NCBI GenBank assembly: GCA_030039135.1
Contig: JASHQN010000042.1
Coordinates: 1 to 29,726 of the forward strand
Length of the DNA stretch: 29,726 nt
Source: Thermoplasmata archaeon
GTDB taxonomy: Archaea > Thermoplasmatota > Thermoplasmata > Lutacidiplasmatales > UBA184
Direction of reading: 5' to 3'
In this document: positions 23,723 to 29,726 of the stretch, piece after piece
How positions within the stretch are numbered: the stretch's first letter is position 1
How the letters are laid out: every line of letters begins with the position of its first letter
The notes under the pieces: generated by a model
Database searches by the model: none
What the model was told of the DNA's origin: nothing
The model's input: the letters and a program-made list of their open reading frames with translations, nothing else
Made by a program: the position numbers and the translations under genes

Positions 23723-23755
23723 GGCAAGCCGAGGGACCGGCCGAAGGGCTATGCG

Positions 23756-24661
23756 GTGCCGGCTCTCATGGCCGTGCGGGCGAGGACGTTGGATCGAGCG
23801 AACGACTCGCCTCGCGACCTCCTCGTCTCGGGCCACGTCAACGTGGACCGATTCCTTGCCCTTGAGGAATTCCCGTCGCCGGATCGAACCGTACCGGTCG
23901 TCGCCTATCGCGAAGAGCTCGGCGGGACGGCGTGGAACATCGCGCGGACGGCCGCGCGATACGGGGTGCGGTCCGGGCTGGTCACGAGGATCGGGGGGGA
24001 CTTTCCTTCGGAGTTCTCGGTCGCGATGCGCTCGTCGGGCATCGACCTGCGGGGCGTGGAGCGGACCGAAGGGATTCGCACGCCCTCCGCGTACATCCTC
24101 GAGGACGCCCAGGGCCGCCAGCGGACGCTGATGGACCAGGGGGCGATGGACGCGCCTCCCACCGCCCCGCCCGCGCGCCCGTGGCTGCGAGAGTACTCCT
24201 GGGTGCATCTTACGACGGGACCACCGGAGTACCAGTTGTCGCTCCAGCGTCAGGCGCGGGCGCTCGGGTTGCGGATCGCGGCGGATCCGGCGCAGGAGGT
24301 CCACTACCGGTGGGGTCGCGAGCGCCTGAGGACGCTCCTTGCGGGCTCGGAGATCTTGTTCGGTAACCTCTCCGAGATCACCCGCGTCGCGCGGTTGCTC
24401 TCGGTCCCGCGGGTGGAATCGTTGGTCGAACGGGTGCCGCTCGTCGTTCGCACCGAGGGCCCGCGGGGCGCCACAGCGTTCGCCCGGACCGGTTCGGTCC
24501 ATGTTCCGTCGGTTCGCCCTCGCCGGATCCGCACGGTCGTCGGGGCCGGCGACTCCTTCCGTGGCGGTTTTTACTCGGCGTGGTTCGCGGGGGCGGAGCT
24601 CGCGGCATGTCTGCGAGCCGGCACGCGGGCCGCCGCGCGGGGAATGGAGGGGACCCAGTAG
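23756..24661 (+). CDS. PfkB/ribokinase-family carbohydrate or nucleoside kinase
   Basis: The 301-residue protein phosphorylates a sugar or nucleoside with ATP. The N-terminal LLVSGHVNVDRFLALEEFPSPD strand, ELGGTAWNIARTAARYG (PfkB signature 1 region) and the anion-hole motif VVGAGDSFRGGF (catalytic Asp266) are all seen. The substrate is uncertain; the family includes ribokinase, adenosine kinase and ADP-dependent members. The start may be GTG 23756 or ATG 23768; GTG better suits the distance from the CTTAAG box. MoeA starts 14 bases after the stop. Confidence 0.88.
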   Translation: MPALMAVRARTLDRANDSPRDLLVSGHVNVDRFLALEEFPSPDRTVPVVAYREELGGTAWNIARTAARYGVRSGLVTRIGGDFPSEFSVAMRSSGIDLRGVERTEGIRTPSAYILEDAQGRQRTLMDQGAMDAPPTAPPARPWLREYSWVHLTTGPPEYQLSLQRQARALGLRIAADPAQEVHYRWGRERLRTLLAGSEILFGNLSEITRVARLLSVPRVESLVERVPLVVRTEGPRGATAFARTGSVHVPSVRPRRIRTVVGAGDSFRGGFYSAWFAGAELAACLRAGTRAAARGMEGTQ

Positions 24662-24675
24662 GGTCGTTCGCGTCC

Positions 24676-25929
24676 ATGGAGATGCGTCCGTTCGGCCGGC
24701 TGGTGAGCGTGGAGGTGGCTCGTCGCCGCCTGCTCGCGGCCACCCGCCCGCTCTCGCGCACCGAGATCGTCCCCGTGGCGGACGCGTTCGGACGGATCGC
24801 CGCGCGGACGTACCGGTCTCCGCGCCCCGTCCCGTGGTTCCCTCGGGCCACGTGGGACGGGTTCGCGCTGCGCAGCGCGGACACGCGATCGGCCTCCCCT
24901 CGCCATCCGGTCGACCTCGCCATTGTGGGCGAAGTATTCGCAGAGCAGTCGTTTCCGGCGCGCGTCCGTCCCGGTCAATGTGTCGCGATCGCGACCGGGG
25001 GAGCCCTCCCGCGCGGCGCCGACACGGTGGTCATCTTCGAAGAAGTGCGCCGGCGCGGCGCCACGGTCCGTCTCACACATCCGGTGCGCCCGCGGGAACG
25101 GTTCTCACCGCCCGGCGACGATTTTCCGCGAGGGGATCTCCTCGTCCGGACGGGTCAGGCCCTCACCGCGACGGACCTGGGGAAGCTCGCCGCCTGCGGG
25201 ATCCCGAACATCCGGGTCTACGCCCGGCCCGTCGTGGCGATCATCCCGAACGGCAACGAGCTACTTCGACCCGGGGCCCGGGCTCGGCCGGGCCGGATCT
25301 ACGAGAGCAACAACGCGTCCCTCTCCTCCGTGATCCTTGCCGCCGGAGGGATCCCCCGCCCGTCGCCTCCGCTTCCCGACGACCCGGTCCGCATCGAGAG
25401 GGCGCTCCGCCACGCTCTCTCCGCCTCGGATCTCGTCCTCGCGACCGGGGGGAGCTCGGTCGGGGAGCACGACCATCTTCCGCGACTCTTGCCCCGGTTC
25501 GGCCGGCTCCTGTTCCATGGGATCGCCGTTCGCGCCGGTAAGCCGACGCTCGCAGCGGCCGCCGGTGACCGCCTCCTCATCGGCATGCCCGGCCATCCGA
25601 CGTCCTGCCTGGTGAACATGTACTGGCTGGTCCTCCCCGTGCTCCACAAGCTCGGACATCGCCCCGGGCCCGGCTGGACGGTGGGCTCGGCCGTTCTCGG
25701 GAGCGACGCCGTCGCCCAGACCCCGGGCCTCTCGACCGTCGTGCCGCTGCGGTTCGAGCGGGGCCGGGCCTACTCCACCTTCCACGGCTCGGCGGTCATC
25801 TCGAGCCTCGACGGGGCGACCGCCTACGCGATGCTGCCGCCCGGGCGACGCACGGTGAAGGCGGGCCGGAGGATTTCCGTCTACTACCTCGACCCGCCGC
25901 TCGGGCCCGGGTCTGCGGCGAACGGTTAA
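24676..25929 (+). CDS. moeA: Molybdopterin molybdenumtransferase MoeA
   Basis: MoeA (417 residues) inserts molybdate into adenylylated molybdopterin to finish the molybdenum cofactor. The N-terminal part has the RATWDGFALRSAD motif (Asp61; family proteins usually read MDGYA), PRGADTVV and the PPGDDFPRGD block. The MogA-like domain has PNGNEL, GRIYESNNASL, ATGGSSVGEHDH (256-267) and GMPGHPTSCLVNMY. The C-terminal barrel ends in ISVYYLD. It lies about 4.7 kb from the molybdenum hydroxylase that would need the cofactor. Its TAA stop is part of the purQ TATA box. Confidence 0.94.
   Translation: MEMRPFGRLVSVEVARRRLLAATRPLSRTEIVPVADAFGRIAARTYRSPRPVPWFPRATWDGFALRSADTRSASPRHPVDLAIVGEVFAEQSFPARVRPGQCVAIATGGALPRGADTVVIFEEVRRRGATVRLTHPVRPRERFSPPGDDFPRGDLLVRTGQALTATDLGKLAACGIPNIRVYARPVVAIIPNGNELLRPGARARPGRIYESNNASLSSVILAAGGIPRPSPPLPDDPVRIERALRHALSASDLVLATGGSSVGEHDHLPRLLPRFGRLLFHGIAVRAGKPTLAAAAGDRLLIGMPGHPTSCLVNMYWLVLPVLHKLGHRPGPGWTVGSAVLGSDAVAQTPGLSTVVPLRFERGRAYSTFHGSAVISSLDGATAYAMLPPGRRTVKAGRRISVYYLDPPLGPGSAANG
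25926..25929 (+). promoter_or_regulatory. TATA box of purQ overlapping the moeA stop
   Basis: CGGTTAAGC has its TAA in the moeA frame as the stop codon. The first T of TTAA is exactly 28 nt before the purQ GTG at 25954. Confidence 0.6.
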
Positions 25930-25953
25930 GCGCTGCGATCCGCTAGGTCGGGC

Positions 25954-26784
25954 GTGGCGCGCAGTGGCCTTCGGATTGCGATCCTGGCCATCGAAGGGAC
26001 GAACTGCGACGAGGAACTGAGGGTGGCGCTCGCGACCTTGGGGGCGCGCCCCGAGATCATCTACCTGAAGCAGTTCGAGGGCCGGGACGTCGATCCGTCC
26101 GAGCGACGGCGTCTCGCCGATTACGACGTCCTGTTCTTCCCGGGCGGGTTCTCCGCCGGGGATTACGTGCGGGCCGGGGCGATCCTCGCCGCGCGGGTGC
26201 GCGCGTCGATCGGGTCCGACCTCGAGGAGTTCGTCCGGTCCGGTCGCCTGGTCGGCGGGATCTGCAACGGCTTCCAGACCGTCGTGGAGCTCGGCCTGCT
26301 ACCGGGCCGTTCGGGAGGTCGACTCGGGCCGCCCGAGGCCGCGCTGATGACCAACGACTCGGGGCACTTCGAGTGCCGGCCGACGTTCGTCGCGTGGGAG
26401 GGGGGCGCCTTCCCCGCCCTGAGCGGCGTGCCGAAAGGGACCCGGTACCTCTTCCCGTCCGCGCACGCCGAGGGCAAGCTCGTTCTGGCCGGGGATCCTT
26501 CGGCCCGTCTCGCCGATCTGGAGGCGAACGGGCAGATCCTCTTCCGCTGGGTCGCTCCCGACGGAGGGCCGGCGCAGTATCCCTGGAACCCGAACGGCTC
26601 CTTCGGCGCGGTCGCCGGGCTCACGAACCCCGAAGGCAACGTCTTCGGACTGATGCCGCATCCCGAGCGTACGTTCTTTCGGGCACAGCTGCCGGACTGG
26701 TCGCGGACGGGCTCGGCCGAAGGCTTCGCCGACGGGGAGCGGTTCCTCGACGCAGTGCTGCGCTACGCGGAGCGGCGGGCGTAA
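25954..26784 (+). CDS. purQ: Phosphoribosylformylglycinamidine synthase subunit PurQ
   Basis: PurQ (276 residues) is the glutaminase subunit that feeds ammonia to PurL in step four of purine synthesis. The start RIAILAIEGTNCDEEL, FFPGGFSAGDYVRAGAI, the nucleophile Cys104 in GGICNGFQ, and the catalytic MPHPE near the C-terminus are all present. It has the longer form (about 270 residues) seen in some archaea. PurL and PurS are not in the window. The start is GTG 25954, at leaderless distance from the TTAA box. The last 164 bp overlap the tail of the HemK2-like gene. Confidence 0.95.
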   Translation: MARSGLRIAILAIEGTNCDEELRVALATLGARPEIIYLKQFEGRDVDPSERRRLADYDVLFFPGGFSAGDYVRAGAILAARVRASIGSDLEEFVRSGRLVGGICNGFQTVVELGLLPGRSGGRLGPPEAALMTNDSGHFECRPTFVAWEGGAFPALSGVPKGTRYLFPSAHAEGKLVLAGDPSARLADLEANGQILFRWVAPDGGPAQYPWNPNGSFGAVAGLTNPEGNVFGLMPHPERTFFRAQLPDWSRTGSAEGFADGERFLDAVLRYAERRA

Positions 26785-27382
26785 GCGATCGACGCGGCGC
26801 CGACCGCGTGAGCTTCCATACCTCGAGGACCTCTCCCTCGAGCGGACGGCGGGCCACCCGCTCGCGGGAGCCGCCGCCGCGGGACCAGCGGGAGAGGATC
26901 GCGGCGAGCCGCGCCGGATCCTGGACCGACGAGATCAGGACGAAGGCGGCGCCGCCGGGCGCGAGGTGCTCGGGGAGCTGCGCGACCAAGCGCGACAGGG
27001 TGCGGCAACCGTCCGGGCCGCCGTTCAGGGCGAGGTCGTGCCAGCGGTCCGGATCCTCCTCGCCCGCGCGCACGGGAAGGTACGGCGGGTTAGCCAGGAT
27101 TCGGTCGAACCGTCCGAGACCGCGCGCGAGGTCCGTGCGCACCACGTCGACCTTGAGGTGTTCGGAACGCGCCCGCTCCCCGAGGAGTCGCAGGGCGGTC
27201 GGGTTGAGGTCGGTGGCCACGACTCGCGCTCCCCTTCGCGCGGCACGGACGGCGATGACGCCCGAGCCGCACCCGATCTCGAGGACGCGCTCTCCCGCCG
27301 GGGCGTCGGCGAAGCCGGCGAGGAGCTCGGTGTCCTCGCGGGGAGGGTAGACGGCGTTCGTGGGTCGATCTACGCGAGACAT
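26621..27382 (-). CDS. HemK2/PrmC-like N5-glutamine methyltransferase
   Basis: This is a Rossmann-fold methyltransferase of the archaeal/eukaryal HemK2 (Mtq2) group, which modifies the GGQ glutamine of the class 1 release factor. The core starts VYPPREDTELL (11-21), with SAM site LEIGCGSGVIAV (34-45), ATDLNP and catalytic NPPYLP (98-103), and ends near EVWKLTRS (187-194). The last about 60 residues (APRRSLTPAAPRSAALRRG and on) are Arg/Ser/Pro-rich, have no resemblance to the family, and are encoded mostly antisense to purQ. The core ends near 26800, just short of the purQ stop, so a lost stop codon is likely. Confidence 0.88.
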   Translation of the reverse strand: MSRVDRPTNAVYPPREDTELLAGFADAPAGERVLEIGCGSGVIAVRAARRGARVVATDLNPTALRLLGERARSEHLKVDVVRTDLARGLGRFDRILANPPYLPVRAGEEDPDRWHDLALNGGPDGCRTLSRLVAQLPEHLAPGGAAFVLISSVQDPARLAAILSRWSRGGGSRERVARRPLEGEVLEVWKLTRSAPRRSLTPAAPRSAALRRGTAPRRRSLRPSPSATSPAAVPERTYARDAASVRRRCLRGS

Positions 27383-27466
27383 GTCACAGCATTTCAGTCC
27401 GGAAAACGCCCGGGTACCCTAATATTGAATTCTGGCCTAGAACGATTCTGTCACGGAACTGTTCAG
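27383..27466. promoter_or_regulatory. AT-richer divergent promoter region, HemK2/THEP1
   Basis: The 84-bp gap is AT-rich compared with its surroundings. It holds a possible two-way TATA element TAATATT (27420-27426), the inverted repeats AGAACGATTCT (27439-27449) and GAACTGTTC (27456-27464), and a direct repeat TGTCAC-n-TTCAG at 27382-27397 and 27449-27466. Confidence 0.45.
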
Positions 27467-28024
27467 ATGCCACGACGCCTCTCCCCCCCGGTCAAGATCG
27501 GCATCACCGGGCTGCCCGGCTCCGGGAAGACCCAAACCCTCCTGCGCATCATCCAGCTCCTCGAAGAGGAGGGGGTGAAGGTCGGCGGCATGGTGACGGA
27601 GCCGATCGTCGAGAAGCAACGACGGGCCGGCTTCCAGATCACGAACTGGCTCACGAAGGAGCATGAGGTCTTCGCGCACGAGGGTCTCAAGTCGCGGATC
27701 CGTTCGGGCCGCTACGGTGTCAACCTGGGGGCCCTCGAGGGCCTGGGCACCCGGGCGCTCGCCGAGGCCCGGGAAGAGGCCGACGTCATCGTGATCGACG
27801 AGGTCGGCAAGATGGAGGTCGAGAGCGAGGCGTTCACGCAGAGCGTCGTCGAGACGCTCGACGCGAAGAAATCGATCGTGATGACGCTCCACAAGAAGTC
27901 GCGGAACCCGCTGCTCCAGGACATACGACGGAGGGACGAGCTACGGCTCCTCGAGGTGACGCCGATCAACAAGAACCTCCTCGCGTTCAAGATCGTCCAC
28001 CTGATCACCGGCGTGTCTCACTGA
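27467..28024 (+). CDS. Nucleoside-triphosphatase THEP1 family
   Basis: The 185-residue protein is a small P-loop NTPase. Walker A is GLPGSGKT (15-22) after the strand VKIGITG, GGMVTEPIVEKQRRAGFQI is the family block, and Walker B reads VIVIDEVGKMEVES (Asp111, Glu112). THEP1 enzymes hydrolyse NTPs slowly in vitro and may be nucleotide kinases; the cellular role is unclear. ATG 27467 is chosen because the conserved fold begins within ten residues. Trm1 follows with no gap. Confidence 0.92.
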   Translation: MPRRLSPPVKIGITGLPGSGKTQTLLRIIQLLEEEGVKVGGMVTEPIVEKQRRAGFQITNWLTKEHEVFAHEGLKSRIRSGRYGVNLGALEGLGTRALAEAREEADVIVIDEVGKMEVESEAFTQSVVETLDAKKSIVMTLHKKSRNPLLQDIRRRDELRLLEVTPINKNLLAFKIVHLITGVSH

Positions 28025-29130
28025 TCGCGACCCGGGAGGGCGGGACCCCTCTCCTCCTGCCCGCGGTCGGCCCCGGCCGCGGACCTCGCTCTCGCGCGAG
28101 CGTCTTCTACAATCCCGCGATGGCCGGCGATCGGGACCTCGATGTCGCCTTCGCCCGGGCGCGCTGGGCGGGCCGGCCGAAGGCGAGCGGCTGGGAGGTC
28201 GCCGCGGCGACCGGAGTCCGCGGGCTCCGGCTCCTGAACGAAGCCGGGGTGTTCGACCGGTTCCGGCTCACGGAGGCCCACCCGGAGGCCGCCGAGGTTC
28301 TCCTCCGAAACGCGGCGGGAATTCCCGGAGCGACGGCCGTCTGCGCGGATGGGCGCGTACCTCCCGTATCCTCCGCATTCGATTACGTCGAGGTCGACCC
28401 GTACGGCTCGCCGGTCCCGTTCGTCGATGCCGCTCTCCGTGCCGTCCGACCGGGCGGAGTGATCGGTGCGACGGCGACCGACATGATGGTCCTTGCCGGG
28501 GCGCAGCGCGGAGCCGCCGAGCGTCGGTACGGCGCCCGCCCGGTCCGTGGTCGGCTCGGACCCGAAGGGGGGGTACGGATCCTCCTCGCATACCTCGCCC
28601 GAGAGGCCCGCGCCCGAGGACTCGGGGTCCGGCCGCTGGTCGCGTACGTCCGGGACCATCACGTGCGAGCGTACGTCGAGGTGACAGAGGGAGGAAGCCC
28701 CGACGCCGATACGGTCGGCGAGATCCACCCCGACCGGTGGGACGGCCCGGACGTCGGCGCGGACGGCCCCTTCGGACCCATGTGGCTCGGGCCTCTGTTC
28801 GACGCGGACCTTGTCCGCCGCCTCGCTCTCCCGAGCACGGCCGCCGAGCCCCGGGCGACGGCCCAGTTCCTCGACCGGCTCCGGGAGGAGGCCGAGGTGG
28901 ACCGGCCCTTCTACTACGAGGGGAACGTCCTCGCTCACCGGCTCGCGATCGCTGCGCCGCCCCCGCTTGCCGCGATCCTCGGTGCCCTCCGACGAACCGG
29001 CTACCGGGCGGCGCGGACGCACGCCCGTCCCGAGGGGTTCCGTACGGACGCCCCCCGAGGCGAGGTAGAGGCCGTTGTGCGCCGCCTCGCCGGCCCCGAT
29101 CAGTCCCAGAAGGCCCGCGTCCGGGCGTAG
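28021..29130 (+). CDS. trm1: tRNA (guanine26-N2)-dimethyltransferase Trm1, probable non-canonical start
   Basis: Trm1 dimethylates G26 of tRNA using SAM. Conserved blocks are EGGTPLLLP (7-14), SVFYNPAMAGDRDL (27-40), AATGVRGLR (62-70), EVDPYGSPVPFVDAAL, GVIGATATDM, and the C-terminal GYRAARTHARPEGFRTDAP. The blocks before Met34 (ATG 28120) are normal parts of the family, but their frame has no ATG, GTG or TTG between 28120 and the THEP1 stop or for at least 100 bases beyond. CTG 28021, overlapping the THEP1 TGA (CTGA), or ATC 28024 would give the usual length (about 369 residues). ATG 28120 would cut off VFYNP. The 3' end overlaps the helicase gene by 31 bp. Confidence 0.88.
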   Translation: MIATREGGTPLLLPAVGPGRGPRSRASVFYNPAMAGDRDLDVAFARARWAGRPKASGWEVAAATGVRGLRLLNEAGVFDRFRLTEAHPEAAEVLLRNAAGIPGATAVCADGRVPPVSSAFDYVEVDPYGSPVPFVDAALRAVRPGGVIGATATDMMVLAGAQRGAAERRYGARPVRGRLGPEGGVRILLAYLAREARARGLGVRPLVAYVRDHHVRAYVEVTEGGSPDADTVGEIHPDRWDGPDVGADGPFGPMWLGPLFDADLVRRLALPSTAAEPRATAQFLDRLREEAEVDRPFYYEGNVLAHRLAIAAPPPLAAILGALRRTGYRAARTHARPEGFRTDAPRGEVEAVVRRLAGPDQSQKARVRA

Positions 29131-29726
29131 CTGCGTTCCGCGCGGAGGACCTCGGTCAGGAACGCGTCGTCGTCGCGGTAGAGGCGCATGAGCAGCCGTC
29201 GGGCGGTCTCGGGCCCGATTCCCCGGGCCGCCAGCGCGAGGAGGGCTCTCTCTCCGTAATGGGCGAGCAGTTCCGCCGACGTGTAGCCGGAACGCACGAG
29301 GCCCTCGAGCTCGGGCGACGGAGGGCGGTCCCGGCGGCCGCGTCGACCGGCCTTTTGGGGAGTCGGTTTCCACTTCTGTCGGGCGTATCGCGAGAGCCGC
29401 TCGATCTCGTCCGCACGGCGCGGGGAGAGCACCGCAGAGAGTGATCCATGGCAGAGGAGGCAGCGGCTGCCTCCCTCCGCGCGGTATCTCGCCGGGGTCG
29501 TGGTCCGCACGAATCCGCAGCGCAGGCAGACCAGGACGAGCGGCTCGTGCTCGAGTCGCTCGCGAACGGTCCTGAGGAGAGTGGGGGGCGGCGTATCGGG
29601 CAGGGTCCGCCACTCGAGCCGTTCGACCGGACCGTCGGTGATCGGCGAGGGGGGCGACGGCACGACCTCGATCCCGCCCGTCCTCACCTGCTCGAGCACT
29701 TCCTCGGCGTGCGGCACGTCGAACCG
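29100..29726 (-). CDS. C-terminal part of a large SF2 helicase (Lhr/Ski2-like)
   Basis: Only the last 208 residues are in the window; the frame is open past the right edge. A four-Cys zinc motif (CLRCG and CLLCHG) sits about 45-75 residues into the visible part. It is followed by a basic linker and a C-terminal module that reads ERALLALAARGIGPETARRL, then AERSYARTRAFWD. That ending resembles the end of archaeal Lhr-type and related DNA/RNA helicases, where a helix-hairpin-helix-like GIGPETA element and a final AERxYARTxxFWD occur. Helicase motifs themselves are not visible, so the family name is inferred. Confidence 0.62.
   Translation of the reverse strand, partial: RFDVPHAEEVLEQVRTGGIEVVPSPPSPITDGPVERLEWRTLPDTPPPTLLRTVRERLEHEPLVLVCLRCGFVRTTTPARYRAEGGSRCLLCHGSLSAVLSPRRADEIERLSRYARQKWKPTPQKAGRRGRRDRPPSPELEGLVRSGYTSAELLAHYGERALLALAARGIGPETARRLLMRLYRDDDAFLTEVLRAERSYARTRAFWD

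Noticed and set aside
26966..27466. 167-residue N-terminal extension of the THEP1 protein
   Set aside because: It is antisense to the methyltransferase and the conserved P-loop domain begins right after ATG 27467.
28018..29613. 531-residue minus-strand frame antisense to Trm1
   Set aside because: Trm1 motifs on the plus strand are complete; the antisense translation is Arg/Pro/Gly-rich without motifs.

Overview
This is a gene-dense, very GC-rich archaeal chromosomal segment. It carries archaeal or archaeal/eukaryotic-type information genes: PolB, uS12, uS7, EF-2 with the diphthamide site, RadB, Rpo12, eL43, the exosome (Rrp4/41/42), SBDS, the proteasome alpha subunit, archaeal Trm1 and a COG1395 regulator. 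EF-2 resembles what I remember of Thermoplasma EF-2, so a high-GC Thermoplasmatota-like lineage is my best guess; this is inference. I see no insertion sequences, phage genes, CRISPR arrays, tRNA or rRNA. No stretch above 300 bp lacks a gene; the largest gap is 7385-7588.

Layout. 1-1122 (minus): start of PolB and a family 4 uracil-DNA glycosylase. 1212-4528 (plus): uS12, uS7, EF-2, without the EF-1alpha and uS10 genes that often follow. 4529-4664: three imperfect palindromes. 4665-7384 (minus): MGMT, RadB, beta-CASP nuclease. 7589-8002 (plus): VOC protein. 7977-12348 (minus): the conserved proteasome/exosome superoperon psmA-SBDS-rrp4-rrp41-rrp42-eL43-rpo12. 12499-14613 (plus): thioredoxin-like DUF255 protein. 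14552-15385 (minus): phosphoesterase. 15505-19949 (plus): COG1395 regulator, a coupled TraB-like protein, and a two-subunit molybdenum hydroxylase. 19870-23687 (minus): amidohydrolase, GlyRS, coiled-coil protein and UPF0200 kinase-like protein. 23756-26784 (plus): PfkB kinase, MoeA, PurQ. 26621-27382 (minus): HemK2-like methyltransferase. 27467-29130 (plus): THEP1 NTPase and Trm1. 29100-29726 (minus): C-terminus of an SF2 helicase.

Expression signals are unusually legible. Many genes have a TTAA or TTTAA box whose first T of TTAA lies 26-30 nt before the start codon, the spacing of leaderless archaeal transcripts. This spacing sets GTG starts for PolB, MGMT, RadB, the nuclease and PurQ that differ from longest-ORF choices. 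In five same-strand pairs the TATA box contains or overlaps the stop codon of the upstream gene. Genes inside operons are joined by 4-nt ATGA/GTGA overlaps or by Shine-Dalgarno sequences (EF-2, Rrp41).

No large unknown system stands out. The best leads are: substitutions at two normally near-invariant G-domain positions of EF-2; the palindrome cluster after EF-2; stop codons doubling as TATA boxes; antisense overlap in five of six convergent pairs, with arginine-rich tails read from the opposite gene; a Trm1 whose conserved N-terminus has no ATG/GTG/TTG start; and a near-perfect palindrome over the TATA box of the COG1395 regulator.
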